Part shown: positions 9,601 to 17,965 of the stretch, piece after piece
How positions within the stretch are numbered: position 1 is the first letter of the stretch
Layout: each line of letters starts with the position of its first letter
From: JAVBTT01 sp031550325
GTDB taxonomy: Bacteria; Bacillota; Clostridia; Oscillospirales; UBA929
Reading direction: 5' to 3'
Assembly (NCBI GenBank): GCA_031550325.1
Contig: JAVBOR010000024.1
Span: 1-64,000 of the forward strand
Length of the DNA: 64,000 nt
The notes under the pieces: generated by a model
What the model was told of the DNA's origin: nothing
What the model saw: only the letters and a program-made list of their open reading frames with translations
Database searches by the model: none
Translations under genes and position numbers: made by a program

Positions 9601-11579
9601 CGTCGTTTGCCGTGTATGTCAACCAGCTGGCCGGAGGCGCGGGCGGCAAGCTCATCCTCGATGAGATCACCGCCGTGTTCCCTGAAGAGCCCTTTATCCC
9701 CTCCGTGAAGTTTGGCACATCCGAAGTCCAGTCGGACGGCGCGAGCAACATCATCCGCGTGCTCAACGCCAATGCGGTCATGCCGGCGGGCGCGAAGATC
9801 GTGCAGGCGACTTACGAGTCCAGCAATCCCGCTGTTCTGCCCAACTACACCCGCTTTGTGCCCAAGGGCGACTTCAAGGCCTTAGGGGAAACCGTTGTGA
9901 CCGTCAAGCAGGCCAAGATCTACCTGGACGGCGCCACCTTCACGATCGACGTCAACGCGGCGCTGACGGTTACGGTGTCCAGCCTGAGCGCCCCTGTGGA
10001 CGTAGTTGATTATATGGCCGATCTGACCGGAAACGGCATCCTTTCGGCCATGCACCACGACCAGTCTTACTCCAGCGCCGCCAACTGCGACACGCTGCAT
10101 CAGCGCGTGGCCAACGAGTTCGGCGTGTATCCCGCTCTGTACAGCGCCGACTTCCTGACCGGCTCTACGGTTCCCTACCGTCAGAATATGATCAATGAAA
10201 TCGTTCGCCAGTGGGATAACGGCAACCTTGTGCAGATCATGTTCCACGTCTCCCCGCCGCAATACACCGTGGCGCAGGAGCGTCAGGGAAACTGGGGCGG
10301 CGACCAGGCGCACGAGACGCTGCCGCAGCCCAACCGCATCTACAGCTTCCTCTATAACGACAACTGGACCGAGCTTCTGACCGACGGCACCCCGATGAAC
10401 ACCAACTGGAAACTCCGCATGGACGAGTACGCTAGGTTCCTGCAGCAGCTGGAAGACGCCGGTGTGTCCGTCATGCTCAGACCGTTCCATGAAATGAACC
10501 AGCATGTGTTCTGGTGGGGCGGCAGACCCGGCCTTGACGGCAGCGCGGGCCTGTACCGCATGTTCCATGACTACATGGAAATCGAAAAGGGCCTGTCCAA
10601 CATTATCTGGGTGTGGAACATTCAGGATCTGCCCGACAACTACGGATGGGCAGACGGCGACGCGAAGTTTGACCGCTACGAAGGCCTTGAGGGCGGTCTG
10701 GCCGAGTACGACGCCAACGACTGGAATTCCTTCAATCCCGGCAAGGACTATTACGACGTTCTCTCCGTGGACTTCTACGACGCCGAGGGCTACGCCTCCC
10801 GTCACTATGAGCAGGCCGTGAGGATTGCCCTTGCAGACGGCGGCAAGCCGATCCAAATCGGCGAAACCTTCACCTTCCCGTCGCAGGAAACGCTGGCAGC
10901 GCAGCCCGACTGGACGCTGGCCATGCCTTGGGGCGTTCGCACCTGGAACTACAATACGTCCGCCGAAATGGCCACCTACTACGCAAACAGCCTTGGCGCC
11001 GAAGCCATGCCGCGCTTCGCCACCCGCGTCAACGAGCTGCCCTCCCTGACCCTCAGCCTGGACAGCGCCTGCAAGACTCTCGTGGCGGGCTATGACGCCA
11101 ACATCAAGCTCACGGTTTCGGGCTATGATGGCAGTGGCGAACTGTATGCCGCGCTGTACAGCGGCGCTGAGCGCATTTCCGAACCTGCAAAGCTCGTGGA
11201 CGGCGTGGGCAAGTTCAAGGTTTCCATCCCCGAGGAGGCTGGGGACGAGCTGAGCGTCGGCGTGTTCTTCAAGGGCACCACCGTACTCTTCGCGTCCGAG
11301 ACCATTGCCATCCGCCACTGCACCGATCTGTGGACGCCGATCCTCACCGAGCAGGACGGCCAGACCCTGGTTGTCTTCTCCGAGCAGATCTCGCTGGCGG
11401 CTGGCAAGTTCAAGGCGACCGTCAACGGCCAGGCGCGCGAGATGACCGTGAACGCGGACAAAAAGAGCCTGACCATTTCGGGCGGGCTGCTGGAAAGCGC
11501 GGACGTCCTTGTCATCGCGGGCATCAAGTATCCCACGCTCTTCCCGAGCTATTCCTTCACGTTTACGCTCCGCAAATAA
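6687..11579 (+). CDS. Secreted protein with two GH26 (beta-mannanase-type) domains and CBM-like modules
   Basis: Exported multidomain glycoside hydrolase, 1630 residues from the ATG at 6687 (AAAGGAG nine bases upstream; an in-frame GTG at 6678 is too close). A signal peptide ends near ...AVAATPSAQA. About 45-225 and 230-405 are beta-sandwich, carbohydrate-binding-like repeats. GH26 domain 1 lies about 505-830, with the RPFHE acid/base (E672) and IGE nucleophile (E775). A third CBM-like module lies about 835-1000, a beta linker to about 1100, and GH26 domain 2 about 1105-1450 (E1269 and E1393). A C-terminal Ig-like region follows. No dockerin, SLH or sortase signal is visible, so it is probably released. 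GH26 enzymes mostly cut beta-1,4-mannan; some act on other beta-glucans, so the substrate is inferred. Confidence 0.88.
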   Translation: MKQRSRMTKALSLSMAIMLLVGALSAPIGAVAATPSAQAFDPEYHPGVQNLDDSFKIVMDNCDAAAASEYSRNPSNAGSVVMVDSPFGEKYGKAVEFSYNLSQGYNGVIRRRDVGGLPMNGAWTGLAAIALWVQIPAPAPNPILQLNTGSAWPGTSYEVDLKKLPDFDENNGGPQHLFIPIEKFLIKDGTTPIPSTESVISFAMYLGGSGTGVAYLDEITMVFAENVTVDNFNKYLDSSAVSAAWVANTSGGTNTRALAASDHGNAMNFTYDMATFNSRGYTGATKAVTDDWASTGAVSLWFTGDGLGQDILLQIASGSYYHEGWGAYIPNSLEVHLNDLKNFDPASTSPQYLFIPISEFKPKEVGMEFKPAEMVSFGLFVNKLSNIEASSSLVIDEIIRYVPHGTAPVEQDIIFRSTTLSASGNDSLLTVLNANATVASEGRVVGMKYASDNADILANYSGFVFNGPFKAQGTVNVRLTDLKLEIKGAVKDIALEQELVIQVQNLRSPVSVLSYLTSLSGKGVLTAMHNKEPNTNPRESTDRLLNLTGETPAIWSGDFLYQRRDVTARQTMINEAIRQWNDGALINIMLHVTTPNRTVEQEKTGASWDHRTAVDPNQNGVQAYLSEAQWTSLLTDGEPLNVNWKLRLDEYAVYLLQLKDAGVVPMFRPFHEQNQHVFWWNGVPEYTKALYRLTYDYLVGVKGLDNMIWVWDVQDLPVGYGDAYGYDATDWSIFNPGEEYWDIFALDVYDAAGYTQANYEQALSVAGDKPIAIGECWKLPSQETLAAQPQWIFAMPWAGDTFSQNTNEVIKTFYQKNLSIEDTPRFTLKEPEKFKIAIDNFDSYADSAALSAMYTRNSNGGQNTATLIASPFGAGLGNAMDFTYSFSSGYSGRYRSINGYWPGIEAIELWIQNDASHQDILLQLSDGASYECHLMNFADFDADSTEPQHLVIPISEFKRKEGSGTLNTKGVTSFAVYVNQLAGGAGGKLILDEITAVFPEEPFIPSVKFGTSEVQSDGASNIIRVLNANAVMPAGAKIVQATYESSNPAVLPNYTRFVPKGDFKALGETVVTVKQAKIYLDGATFTIDVNAALTVTVSSLSAPVDVVDYMADLTGNGILSAMHHDQSYSSAANCDTLHQRVANEFGVYPALYSADFLTGSTVPYRQNMINEIVRQWDNGNLVQIMFHVSPPQYTVAQERQGNWGGDQAHETLPQPNRIYSFLYNDNWTELLTDGTPMNTNWKLRMDEYARFLQQLEDAGVSVMLRPFHEMNQHVFWWGGRPGLDGSAGLYRMFHDYMEIEKGLSNIIWVWNIQDLPDNYGWADGDAKFDRYEGLEGGLAEYDANDWNSFNPGKDYYDVLSVDFYDAEGYASRHYEQAVRIALADGGKPIQIGETFTFPSQETLAAQPDWTLAMPWGVRTWNYNTSAEMATYYANSLGAEAMPRFATRVNELPSLTLSLDSACKTLVAGYDANIKLTVSGYDGSGELYAALYSGAERISEPAKLVDGVGKFKVSIPEEAGDELSVGVFFKGTTVLFASETIAIRHCTDLWTPILTEQDGQTLVVFSEQISLAAGKFKATVNGQAREMTVNADKKSLTISGGLLESADVLVIAGIKYPTLFPSYSFTFTLRK

Positions 11580-11618
11580 AGCAAACCGCCGACAAACTGG
11601 GTTTATCAGTCAAGTGAA

Positions 11619-11693
11619 TACTAGGATCGCGTCTTCGCAAAGACGCGATCCTAGTCCTGTTTTGTCAAAAAGCCAAATGTTTTTTGTCAAGCT
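11619..11693 (-). repeat. Dispersed hairpin repeat, copy C (partial)
   Basis: On the minus strand: hairpin 1 variant (GTCAAAAAACATTTGGC with TTTTTGAC), then an extended hairpin 2 (ACTAGGATCGCGTCTT paired with AAGACGCGATCCTAGT). It lies between the convergent GH26 and ATPase genes, in the orientation of the ATPase gene. The plus strand reads CCTGTTTTGTC after the long stem, so it may also act as a terminator for the GH26 gene. Confidence 0.7.
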
Positions 11694-11694
11694 G

Positions 11695-11732
11695 ACTCCG
11701 GGAGGGACGGCTTACGCCGTCCCTCCCGGAGT
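11695..11732. terminator. Perfect 17-bp stem-loop between convergent genes
   Basis: ACTCCGGGAGGGACGGC (11695-11711), loop TTAC, then the exact complement (11716-11732). It lies five bases beyond the ATPase stop codon and between convergent genes. Neither strand has a T tract right after it, so bidirectional termination or mRNA 3'-end protection is an inference. Confidence 0.55.
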
Positions 11733-11736
11733 GTCA

Positions 11737-12792
11737 TTATGAAGGGAATTGCGTCCTGATCATATTGTCACACAGCGCGGTCACTTGCGTAAAATCGGTA
11801 CAGGAGACGTAGTAGCTTTCCATATCGTCATGAATAGATTTGGCCTGCCCCAGCGCGGCTGAGGCTTCCTCCAAAAGCGCCGCTCTGGTTTTGCGCAGCA
11901 CGCGAAGCTTTTGGCGCATCGCCCGAACGCGTTCAGGCGGCACGGTGGCGTCGAGACGCACATGGCGGTAGATCTCACCCGGGTACTCGCGCGCCTGGTT
12001 GACGGATACAAGACCCAGCTTAAGCTCGGGGAGCAGCAGATGCTCCAGGCGCCCGTCTAGCGGGCTGTAACAGGCGATAACGGGCTGACCCAGGTCAAGC
12101 GCGGCGGTCAGAATGGGCGTAAGGGCATACTCCGCCAGCCCATAGGAGTCGCGCAGTGTGTACACGCGGTCGCACAGTGATTCCACCGTGTCCCAGAACA
12201 CAACTTCGCCGCGCGGGGTTATGGCGTTGAGATACCGTTTGGACACGCTCGCGCCGGAGATCCCTTTGGAAAGCTCGCGGCGGATAATGCCCCGGGCGCG
12301 CCGCGCGATTTTGGCTGCCACGTCTTCGGCCAGCACCTGCGCCCGCAAGTTCTCATGTATGGCGTGCGCGGCACTGAGACAGCGGTATACGCTGGCGTAG
12401 GCTGCTCTATGCGCGGCAAACAAAATACCGAGGGTCGGCGTGTGCTGGCGCAGCGGCTCGGCGTCGACAAACGCGCCAAGATTGAGGTATTGCTCTACGG
12501 CATAGGGAATTTTGGGTTCGACGACATGCGGCGCGGTGCCGTCGACGAAATATGTGTTTGTCGCGGTAAGACACACCCCGTCAAGCGAGGCTGCGTCTCC
12601 GGAACAATGGATGTATTCGACGGGAAGTTCCCGCCGCTCGGCGGCAAGTGCGATGCGCCGCATAAAACCTGATTTGCCGCAGCCAGGCGAGCCCTTGATG
12701 ATGTAAGCCCGGTCGGCTCCCTCCATCCACTCCCCGTATAGGGACTTGAACCCGTGTGGGGTGTTGGCGCCTAAAAAGAACCGTATAGACAT
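11737..12792 (-). CDS. PRK06851-type P-loop ATPase
   Basis: Putative nucleotide-binding protein of 351 residues. The Walker A motif GSPGCGKSGFM is at about 34-44. It belongs by appearance to the poorly characterised Firmicutes family annotated PRK06851, with no recognisable DNA-binding or membrane segment. The C-terminal part (about 280-340) is rich in R, K, A and L and could form a helical hairpin. It has GGGAGG eleven bases before its ATG and is convergent with the GH26 gene. Family identification rests on overall resemblance; the cellular role is not known. Confidence 0.65.
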   Translation of the reverse strand: MSIRFFLGANTPHGFKSLYGEWMEGADRAYIIKGSPGCGKSGFMRRIALAAERRELPVEYIHCSGDAASLDGVCLTATNTYFVDGTAPHVVEPKIPYAVEQYLNLGAFVDAEPLRQHTPTLGILFAAHRAAYASVYRCLSAAHAIHENLRAQVLAEDVAAKIARRARGIIRRELSKGISGASVSKRYLNAITPRGEVVFWDTVESLCDRVYTLRDSYGLAEYALTPILTAALDLGQPVIACYSPLDGRLEHLLLPELKLGLVSVNQAREYPGEIYRHVRLDATVPPERVRAMRQKLRVLRKTRAALLEEASAALGQAKSIHDDMESYYVSCTDFTQVTALCDNMIRTQFPS

Positions 12793-12914
12793 CGGTTAAA
12801 AAACCTCCCTGCAGACTGTCATACAACATAGTATATGCAGTTTGCGGGGAGGACGTTTTTCATATTGAGGGTCCTTGGCCGGCAAGTAAGCGCGGCTGCC
12901 CGCCGAACAAAGCG

Positions 12915-13487
12915 TCAATCGAGCTCGGTGTGCGGACACAGCTGCAAAATCTTGGCCTCAAGCGACTTCAAATCCTCAAAGGCCTCGGGCTTTCTGCGCG
13001 GGTCGCGCAGGAGGTAGGCCGGATGATACATGCCCATCATCCAGTATTTTCCCCGCTCGAACCACTGCCCATGCTCTTTGGTGATTTTAAAGTCCTCCTT
13101 AATAATCCGGCAGGCGGCCACGCGTCCCAGGCAGACAATCAGTTTCGGCCGGATCAGCGCCACCTGATTGCGCAGGTACTCAATGCAGGCGTCCTGCTCC
13201 AGATGGAGTGGATCGCGGTTGCCCGGCGGACGGCACTTGACGATGTTGGCGATGTAGATCTTGGTGCGGTCGAGCCCGATGACGGCCAGCATGTCGTCGA
13301 GCAGCTGTCCGCCGCGCCCGACAAAAGGCTCTCCCCTGAGATCCTCCTGTTCGCCCGGCCCTTCCCCGATGAACATGACCTCAGCGCTTCGGCTGCCAAC
13401 ACCAAAGACCACGTTGGCGCGCGTTTCCCACAGGACGCACCCTGTGCAGGCGAGACAGTCTTTTTCAAGTTCTTCCCAACTGCGCAT
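12915..13487 (-). CDS. Uracil-DNA glycosylase, family 4 (Fe-S type)
   Basis: DNA repair enzyme removing uracil from DNA, 190 residues. It has the family 4 motif GEGPGEQEDLRGEPFVG (about 41-57), the HPAYLLRDP motif near 155, and cysteines C12/C15 plus two further ones (NIVKCRPPGNRDP near 85 and near 101) expected to bind a 4Fe-4S cluster. The ATG at 13487 is chosen because GGAGG lies eight bases upstream; the open frame continues to 14210 but is antisense to ytaF there. A short clostridial UDG of this size is typical. Confidence 0.9.
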   Translation of the reverse strand: MRSWEELEKDCLACTGCVLWETRANVVFGVGSRSAEVMFIGEGPGEQEDLRGEPFVGRGGQLLDDMLAVIGLDRTKIYIANIVKCRPPGNRDPLHLEQDACIEYLRNQVALIRPKLIVCLGRVAACRIIKEDFKITKEHGQWFERGKYWMMGMYHPAYLLRDPRRKPEAFEDLKSLEAKILQLCPHTELD

Positions 13488-13592
13488 GCAAAAGGCCTCC
13501 TTAGAAACAATTCTTTTTGTGTCGGCATAGGATGCTGAGGATGGACTTATGCGGCGTGCAAGCCGTTGCTGGGAAAGGCGAGGGGAAGAATA

Positions 13593-14126
13593 ATGTCTGT
13601 ATGGGAGATTTGCCTGATTGGTGCGCTGTCCGCAGTCGACGGCTTGTTTGCGGGATTTGCCTTCGGTCTGCGCGAGGTCAAGGTGCGGGGGATAAAGCTG
13701 TTCCTCTCGACCTTCTGGACGGCGCCGATGGCCTGCCTTGCGGTAGTGGCGGCGCGCGTGATGGGGCAGTTTATTCCGCCGCTTGCCGCGCGCTCTCTCG
13801 GCGGCGGGCTGCTGATGGCCGCGGGCGTGCTCAGTCTGCTGGAGAGCCTGCGCGGCAAGAAGCCCCAGGAGCCGCTGACAAAGGTCGGCGCGCTGATGCT
13901 CGGGCTCGGGCTGGCGCTGGACGGCTCGGTGGCCGCGTTTTCTCTTGGACTTCAGGGCGCGGCGGTGCTTGAAACCGCGCTCATCTTCGCGCTGCTGCAG
14001 TTTGGCTTTTTCATCACGGGCAATTTTCTGGGCTGCCTGCGCAAACAGACAGGGAAGGCCGTGGAGTACGCGCCCTCGGTCGTGCTCATGCTGCTGGGCC
14101 TGTGGAAGCTGCTGCCAATCGGCTAA
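13593..14126 (+). CDS. ytaF: Sporulation membrane protein YtaF (MntP-like)
   Basis: Six-helix integral membrane protein, 177 residues, related to the MntP manganese efflux family. The two half repeats are visible through ALSAVDGLFAGFAFGL (about 9-24) and LGLGLALDGSVAAFSLGL (about 107-124), each with the aspartate typical of the fold. In Bacillus ytaF is a sporulation gene of unclear biochemical role. The start at 13593 has a GAGGGGA ribosome-binding site; an upstream in-frame start at 13566 is less likely. It ends seven bases before the 3' end of rnpB on the other strand. Confidence 0.82.
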   Translation: MSVWEICLIGALSAVDGLFAGFAFGLREVKVRGIKLFLSTFWTAPMACLAVVAARVMGQFIPPLAARSLGGGLLMAAGVLSLLESLRGKKPQEPLTKVGALMLGLGLALDGSVAAFSLGLQGAAVLETALIFALLQFGFFITGNFLGCLRKQTGKAVEYAPSVVLMLLGLWKLLPIG

Positions 14127-14132
14127 TGTGGC

Positions 14133-14503
14133 GCGAGCAGGCCTGTAAGCCGGATTCTGTCGTGGACAGCCATCTATCTGGGCCGTTTGTTGCCAAACGG
14201 CTCGTGCCACCTGGTCGGGAACGACGGCGCGCTGACGCGCGCCTTTGCCGGGCCGGGTGCGTTCCCTGTGCGGTGTTGCTCCGGATAGAGTTTGCAGGGT
14301 TTCCCGGTCTCCCGGGAAACCGGTGAGCTCTTACCTCGCCGTTCCACCCTTACCGGACATAAATCTCCGGCGGTATATTTCTGTTGCCCTTTTCCTGAAG
14401 TCGCCTTCGGCGGGCGTTACCCGCTATCCTTGCCCTGTGGAGCCCGGACTTTCCTCATACGCGGCCTTTCGGCACTGCGCACGCGGCTGCCTGGCCTGCT
14501 CGT
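14133..14503 (-). ncRNA. rnpB: RNase P RNA
   Basis: Catalytic RNA of ribonuclease P, maturing tRNA 5' ends. On the minus strand the 5' part carries GAGGAAAGTCCGGGCTCC, the universal P3/P4 signature. The 3' part carries GCCCAGATAGATGGCTGTCC followed by ACGACAGAATCCGGCTTA, the P4 3' strand region. The ends GAGCAGGCC and GGCCTGCTC pair as helix P1, giving about 371 nt. A matching promoter lies just upstream. Confidence 0.95.
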
Positions 14504-14510
14504 GAAAAGT

Positions 14511-14539
14511 ATTCTATCGGAGTTTTTTTAGATTGTCAA
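14511..14539 (-). promoter_or_regulatory. rnpB promoter
   Basis: On the minus strand TTGACA (14539-14534), 17-base spacer, TAGAAT (14516-14511). Transcription would begin near 14504, exactly where helix P1 of rnpB starts. Confidence 0.8.
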
Positions 14540-14568
14540 TTGCATTGGCGGGGCAAACAGGTTATAAT
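14540..14568 (+). promoter_or_regulatory. murD operon promoter
   Basis: TTGCAT (14540-14545), 17-base spacer, TATAAT (14563-14568). It is divergent from and adjacent to the rnpB promoter, and gives a leader of about 35 bases to murD. Confidence 0.7.
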
Positions 14569-14610
14569 TTAGCTGGCGCTGAAAGTGAATTGTGCGAGAG
14601 GATGGTGCAA

Positions 14611-15924
14611 ATGCGCCAATTTGACGAGTTTTGCGCGTCAATAAATCAGAAAGAGATTACGGTGATCGGGGTGGGCGTCAGCAACGCGCCTCTCATCCGG
14701 ATGCTTTGCGCGCACGGCGCGCGCGTGACGGCCTGCGACAGAAATGAGTCCCTCGATCAGGAGCCCTGGAAAGCCCTGGGCGTGACGCTGCGATTGGGCG
14801 AGGGATATTTGGACAACCTTGACGGAGAGCTGATCTTCCGAACGCCGGGTCTGCGCCCCGATCACCCGGCGCTGGTCGGTGCGCGAAAAAAGGGAAGTGT
14901 CGTGACCAGCGAGATCGAGGTCTTTTTGCGCGTATGCCCGTGCCCCGTGATCGGGGTGACCGGAAGCGACGGCAAGACGACGACCACAACGCTGATCGGT
15001 CTGATGTTGCGCGAGCAGGGAATAGAGACGCATGTCGGCGGCAACATCGGCCAGCCGCTGCTCGACAGGGCTGGCGCGATCAAGGCGGGGGACCGCTGCG
15101 TTTTGGAGCTGAGCTCTTTTCAGCTCAGCGGGCTGACGGTATCGCCCCAAACGGCGGTGATCACCAATGTTGCGCCTAACCATCTGGACTGGCATGTGGA
15201 TATGGAGGAGTACATCGACGCCAAAAAGAACATATTCAGCTTTCAGTCCCCCGGTGGCGTCACGGTGCTCAACGGCGGCTGCGCCGTCACCGCGGCCATG
15301 CGCGGGGCCTATGAGACGCGGTTTTTTGACGCGGGGCAGATTCAGGAAGGCGTGATTGACGGCGTTCTTCCGCTTCGCGACATTCGGATAAAGGGCGCGC
15401 ACAATGTGGAAAACTATATGGCCGCGATGTGCGCTTTGCGCGGGCAGGTTTCGGGCGAGGCCATTTTGCGCGTGGCAAAGACGTTTGCCGGTGTGCCGCA
15501 CCGCAACCAGCTGATCGGCGAGTGCGCGGGCGTGCGGTATTTCAACGATTCCATCGGCTCGAGCCCGTCGCGCACCGTGGCCACGCTCGGCGCGCACGAG
15601 GACAAGGTCATTTTAATCGCGGGGGGATACGACAAAAAGATTCCCTTCGACGCGCTGGCGCGCGCGCTGCCCGAACACGCAAGCGCCGCTTTGCTCATTG
15701 GGGAGACGGCGGGGAGCATTCGCGCCGCGGCCGAGGCCGTCGAGGGCTGCCCGCCTTTATACGACGCGGGCAATTTGGAAAAGGCCGTGTCACTGGCGCG
15801 CTCACTGGCGCGCCCTGGGGACGTTGTGCTGCTCTCGCCCGCCTGCGCGTCCTTCGACCAATATCGGAACTTTGAAGAAAGAGGCGAGCATTTTGCTGCG
15901 CTTGTGAAGGAGATGGAAGAATGA
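14611..15924 (+). CDS. murD: UDP-N-acetylmuramoyl-L-alanine--D-glutamate ligase
   Basis: Cytoplasmic peptidoglycan precursor ligase adding D-Glu to UDP-MurNAc-L-Ala, 437 residues. Seen: an N-terminal Rossmann domain (ITVIGVGVSNAPL), the ATP-binding GVTGSDGKTTTT loop near 115, NHLDWH near 190, NDSIGSSPSRT near 315 and the C-terminal GGYDKKIPF. The ATG at 14611 is preferred because a GAGAGG site lies about eight bases upstream; 14602 is an in-frame alternative. Its stop overlaps the next gene's start. The other mur genes are not next to it; it heads an operon with three M42 peptidases instead. Confidence 0.93.
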   Translation: MRQFDEFCASINQKEITVIGVGVSNAPLIRMLCAHGARVTACDRNESLDQEPWKALGVTLRLGEGYLDNLDGELIFRTPGLRPDHPALVGARKKGSVVTSEIEVFLRVCPCPVIGVTGSDGKTTTTTLIGLMLREQGIETHVGGNIGQPLLDRAGAIKAGDRCVLELSSFQLSGLTVSPQTAVITNVAPNHLDWHVDMEEYIDAKKNIFSFQSPGGVTVLNGGCAVTAAMRGAYETRFFDAGQIQEGVIDGVLPLRDIRIKGAHNVENYMAAMCALRGQVSGEAILRVAKTFAGVPHRNQLIGECAGVRYFNDSIGSSPSRTVATLGAHEDKVILIAGGYDKKIPFDALARALPEHASAALLIGETAGSIRAAAEAVEGCPPLYDAGNLEKAVSLARSLARPGDVVLLSPACASFDQYRNFEERGEHFAALVKEMEE

Positions 15925-16943
15925 TGGAGCAAAAGGACACGCTGCGCGAGCTGTGCGAGGCAAGCGCGCCCGCGGGCTTTGAACGGCCCGTGACCGCCAT
16001 AGCTGCCCGGATGCTCAAGGAACTTGTCGATACCGTGGAGGTTGACCGCATGGGCAACCTCGTCGGGCTGCTTGCCTGCGGGGATTTGGACGCCCAAACG
16101 GTACTGATCGACGCGCACCTCGACGAAATCGGGTTTATCGTCACGGGATATGAGGAGGGGTTTGTCCGCTTTGCCACGCTGGGCGGCGTCGATCCCCGGC
16201 TTCTGCCGGCCGCCGAGGTGCTGCTTCTGGCGCCCGACGGGCCGGTATACGGTGTGGTGGCCTGTCTGCCGCCCCATGTGCTTTCGACCGAGGCGCGCGA
16301 GAAGGTCACCCCGATCACCGAGCTCTATATCGACACGGGCGGCGTCGAGGTCGCCGTCGGAACGCCCGGCGTGTTCGACGCCTCATTTGTCGGCATGGGC
16401 GCGTCGATGGTGAGCGCAAAGGCTCTGGACAACCGCGCGAGCTTTGCCGTGCTGCTGCGCGCACTCTCTTTGCTGCCCGAGATCGAGCGCTTGCGGGACA
16501 AGCCCAGGCGCGTCCACTTGATGCTCTGCGGCAGCGTGCAGGAGGAACTGGGGCTGCGCGGGGCCAAAACGGCGGCGTTCGCGCGCCAGCCTGAGCGCGC
16601 CGTCGTGCTGGACGTCACCTTTGGCCGCTCGGAGGACACACCCCCGGAGAAGACCTTTGAGCTGGGCGGCGGCGTCTGCATCGGCTGGGGCGCGGAGTGC
16701 AACCGGAAACTGACTGAGAGCATCGTCAGCGTGGCCAAGGAGCGCGGCATTCCTTTCCAGATGGAGATCATGCCGATGCGCACCGGAACAAACGCGTCGG
16801 CGCTTCAGATTACGGGCCGGGGCGTGGCCGTGGCCAACCTGTCCGTTCCCGTGAAGTATATGCATTCCCCGGTCGAGCTCGTGGACACGCAGGACATGGA
16901 AAACGCTGCCAGGCTTTTGGCGGAATGGGTGGTGAGCTTATGA
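15921..16943 (+). CDS. M42 family metallo-aminopeptidase, paralog 1
   Basis: Cytoplasmic dinuclear-metal aminopeptidase of the M42 (glutamyl aminopeptidase/deblocking aminopeptidase) family, 340 residues. Metal and catalytic motifs are DAHLDEIGFIV (about 59-69), DNRASF near 172, QEELGLRG near 210, DVTFGRSEDTP near 232 and KYMHSPVEL near 312. These proteases usually form tetrahedral dodecamers that trim peptides. The start overlaps the murD stop, so the two are probably translationally coupled. Confidence 0.9.
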   Translation: MMEQKDTLRELCEASAPAGFERPVTAIAARMLKELVDTVEVDRMGNLVGLLACGDLDAQTVLIDAHLDEIGFIVTGYEEGFVRFATLGGVDPRLLPAAEVLLLAPDGPVYGVVACLPPHVLSTEAREKVTPITELYIDTGGVEVAVGTPGVFDASFVGMGASMVSAKALDNRASFAVLLRALSLLPEIERLRDKPRRVHLMLCGSVQEELGLRGAKTAAFARQPERAVVLDVTFGRSEDTPPEKTFELGGGVCIGWGAECNRKLTESIVSVAKERGIPFQMEIMPMRTGTNASALQITGRGVAVANLSVPVKYMHSPVELVDTQDMENAARLLAEWVVSL

Positions 16944-17950
16944 TCGGGCTGACAAAGAGGCTGTGCGCGATGGACGGGGTGAGCGGCTTTGAGGACGAGG
17001 TGCGCGACGCGATCCGCGCCATGGCGCAGCCCTACGCGCAGGAGATCCTGGAGGACGCCATCGGAAACCTCATGGTCTTTCGCAAGGGCGTCCGGCGGCC
17101 AGAGCGGAGCGTGATGCTTTGCGCGCACATGGACGAGGTCGGCCTGATGGTCACGCATATTGCCGATCGCGGCGCGTTGAAATTTGATCAGATGGGCGGA
17201 ATTGATCCGAGGGTGCTGGTGGGCAAACGTGTCAAGGTGGGGAAGGACAGGCGTCCGGGGATCATCGGATTTAAGCCGAAGCATTTGCTTGAGCCCAAGG
17301 AGGCGAAAACCGCGCTGAAGATGTCCGACCTGTATGTGGACGTCGGCGCCGCCGACAAGGCGTCGGCCGAACAGCTTGTCAGCCCCGGAGATATCTGTGT
17401 GTTTGACGAGAAAATCGTTGAGTTCGGCCACGGCTTTCTCAAAGCAAAGGCCATTGACGACCGCTTCGGCTGCGCGCTTCTGCTGACGCTGATGGAAAAG
17501 ACACCGCCCGTGGATACCTGGTTTGTCTTTACCGCGCAGGAAGAGACCGGGACGCGCGGGGCGTTCGGCGCCGCCTGGACGATCAGCCCCGACATCGCCT
17601 TGATTGTCGAGGGAACGACCGCCGCCGACCTGCCTGAGGCAGGGCACAAGGCCGTATGCGCCGCTGGCGGGGGCGTGGTGATTCCGTTTATGGACTGCGG
17701 CTCGGTGACCGACAAAGAGCTTTTTGACCGTATGCGCGGCCTGTGCCGGACCCATGATATTCCCTGGCAGACCAAGGAGTATATCTCCGGCGGAACGGAC
17801 GCCGCGGCCATTCAGCGCAGTGCGGTCGGCGTCAGAACTGTGGGGATTGCCGCGCCGGTGCGGTATATCCACTCGCCGTCGAGCGTAGTCAAGCTGTCTG
17901 ACTGCGAAAACATGCTCAGACTGGCCGAGGCCTTTTTGCAAAGCTGTTGA
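16940..17950 (+). CDS. M42 family metallo-aminopeptidase, paralog 2
   Basis: Second of three tandem M42 peptidases, 336 residues. Motifs are CAHMDEVGLMV, DDRFGC, QEETGTRG, EGTTAADL and RYIHSPSSV. The ATG at 16940 overlaps the preceding stop (ATGA) and has GGTGAG upstream; an in-frame ATG at 16925 is less likely. It is clearly a paralog of its neighbours but well diverged, so an old duplication or different peptide preferences are likely. Confidence 0.9.
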   Translation: MIGLTKRLCAMDGVSGFEDEVRDAIRAMAQPYAQEILEDAIGNLMVFRKGVRRPERSVMLCAHMDEVGLMVTHIADRGALKFDQMGGIDPRVLVGKRVKVGKDRRPGIIGFKPKHLLEPKEAKTALKMSDLYVDVGAADKASAEQLVSPGDICVFDEKIVEFGHGFLKAKAIDDRFGCALLLTLMEKTPPVDTWFVFTAQEETGTRGAFGAAWTISPDIALIVEGTTAADLPEAGHKAVCAAGGGVVIPFMDCGSVTDKELFDRMRGLCRTHDIPWQTKEYISGGTDAAAIQRSAVGVRTVGIAAPVRYIHSPSSVVKLSDCENMLRLAEAFLQSC

Positions 17951-17965
17951 ATGGAGAGAGATACG

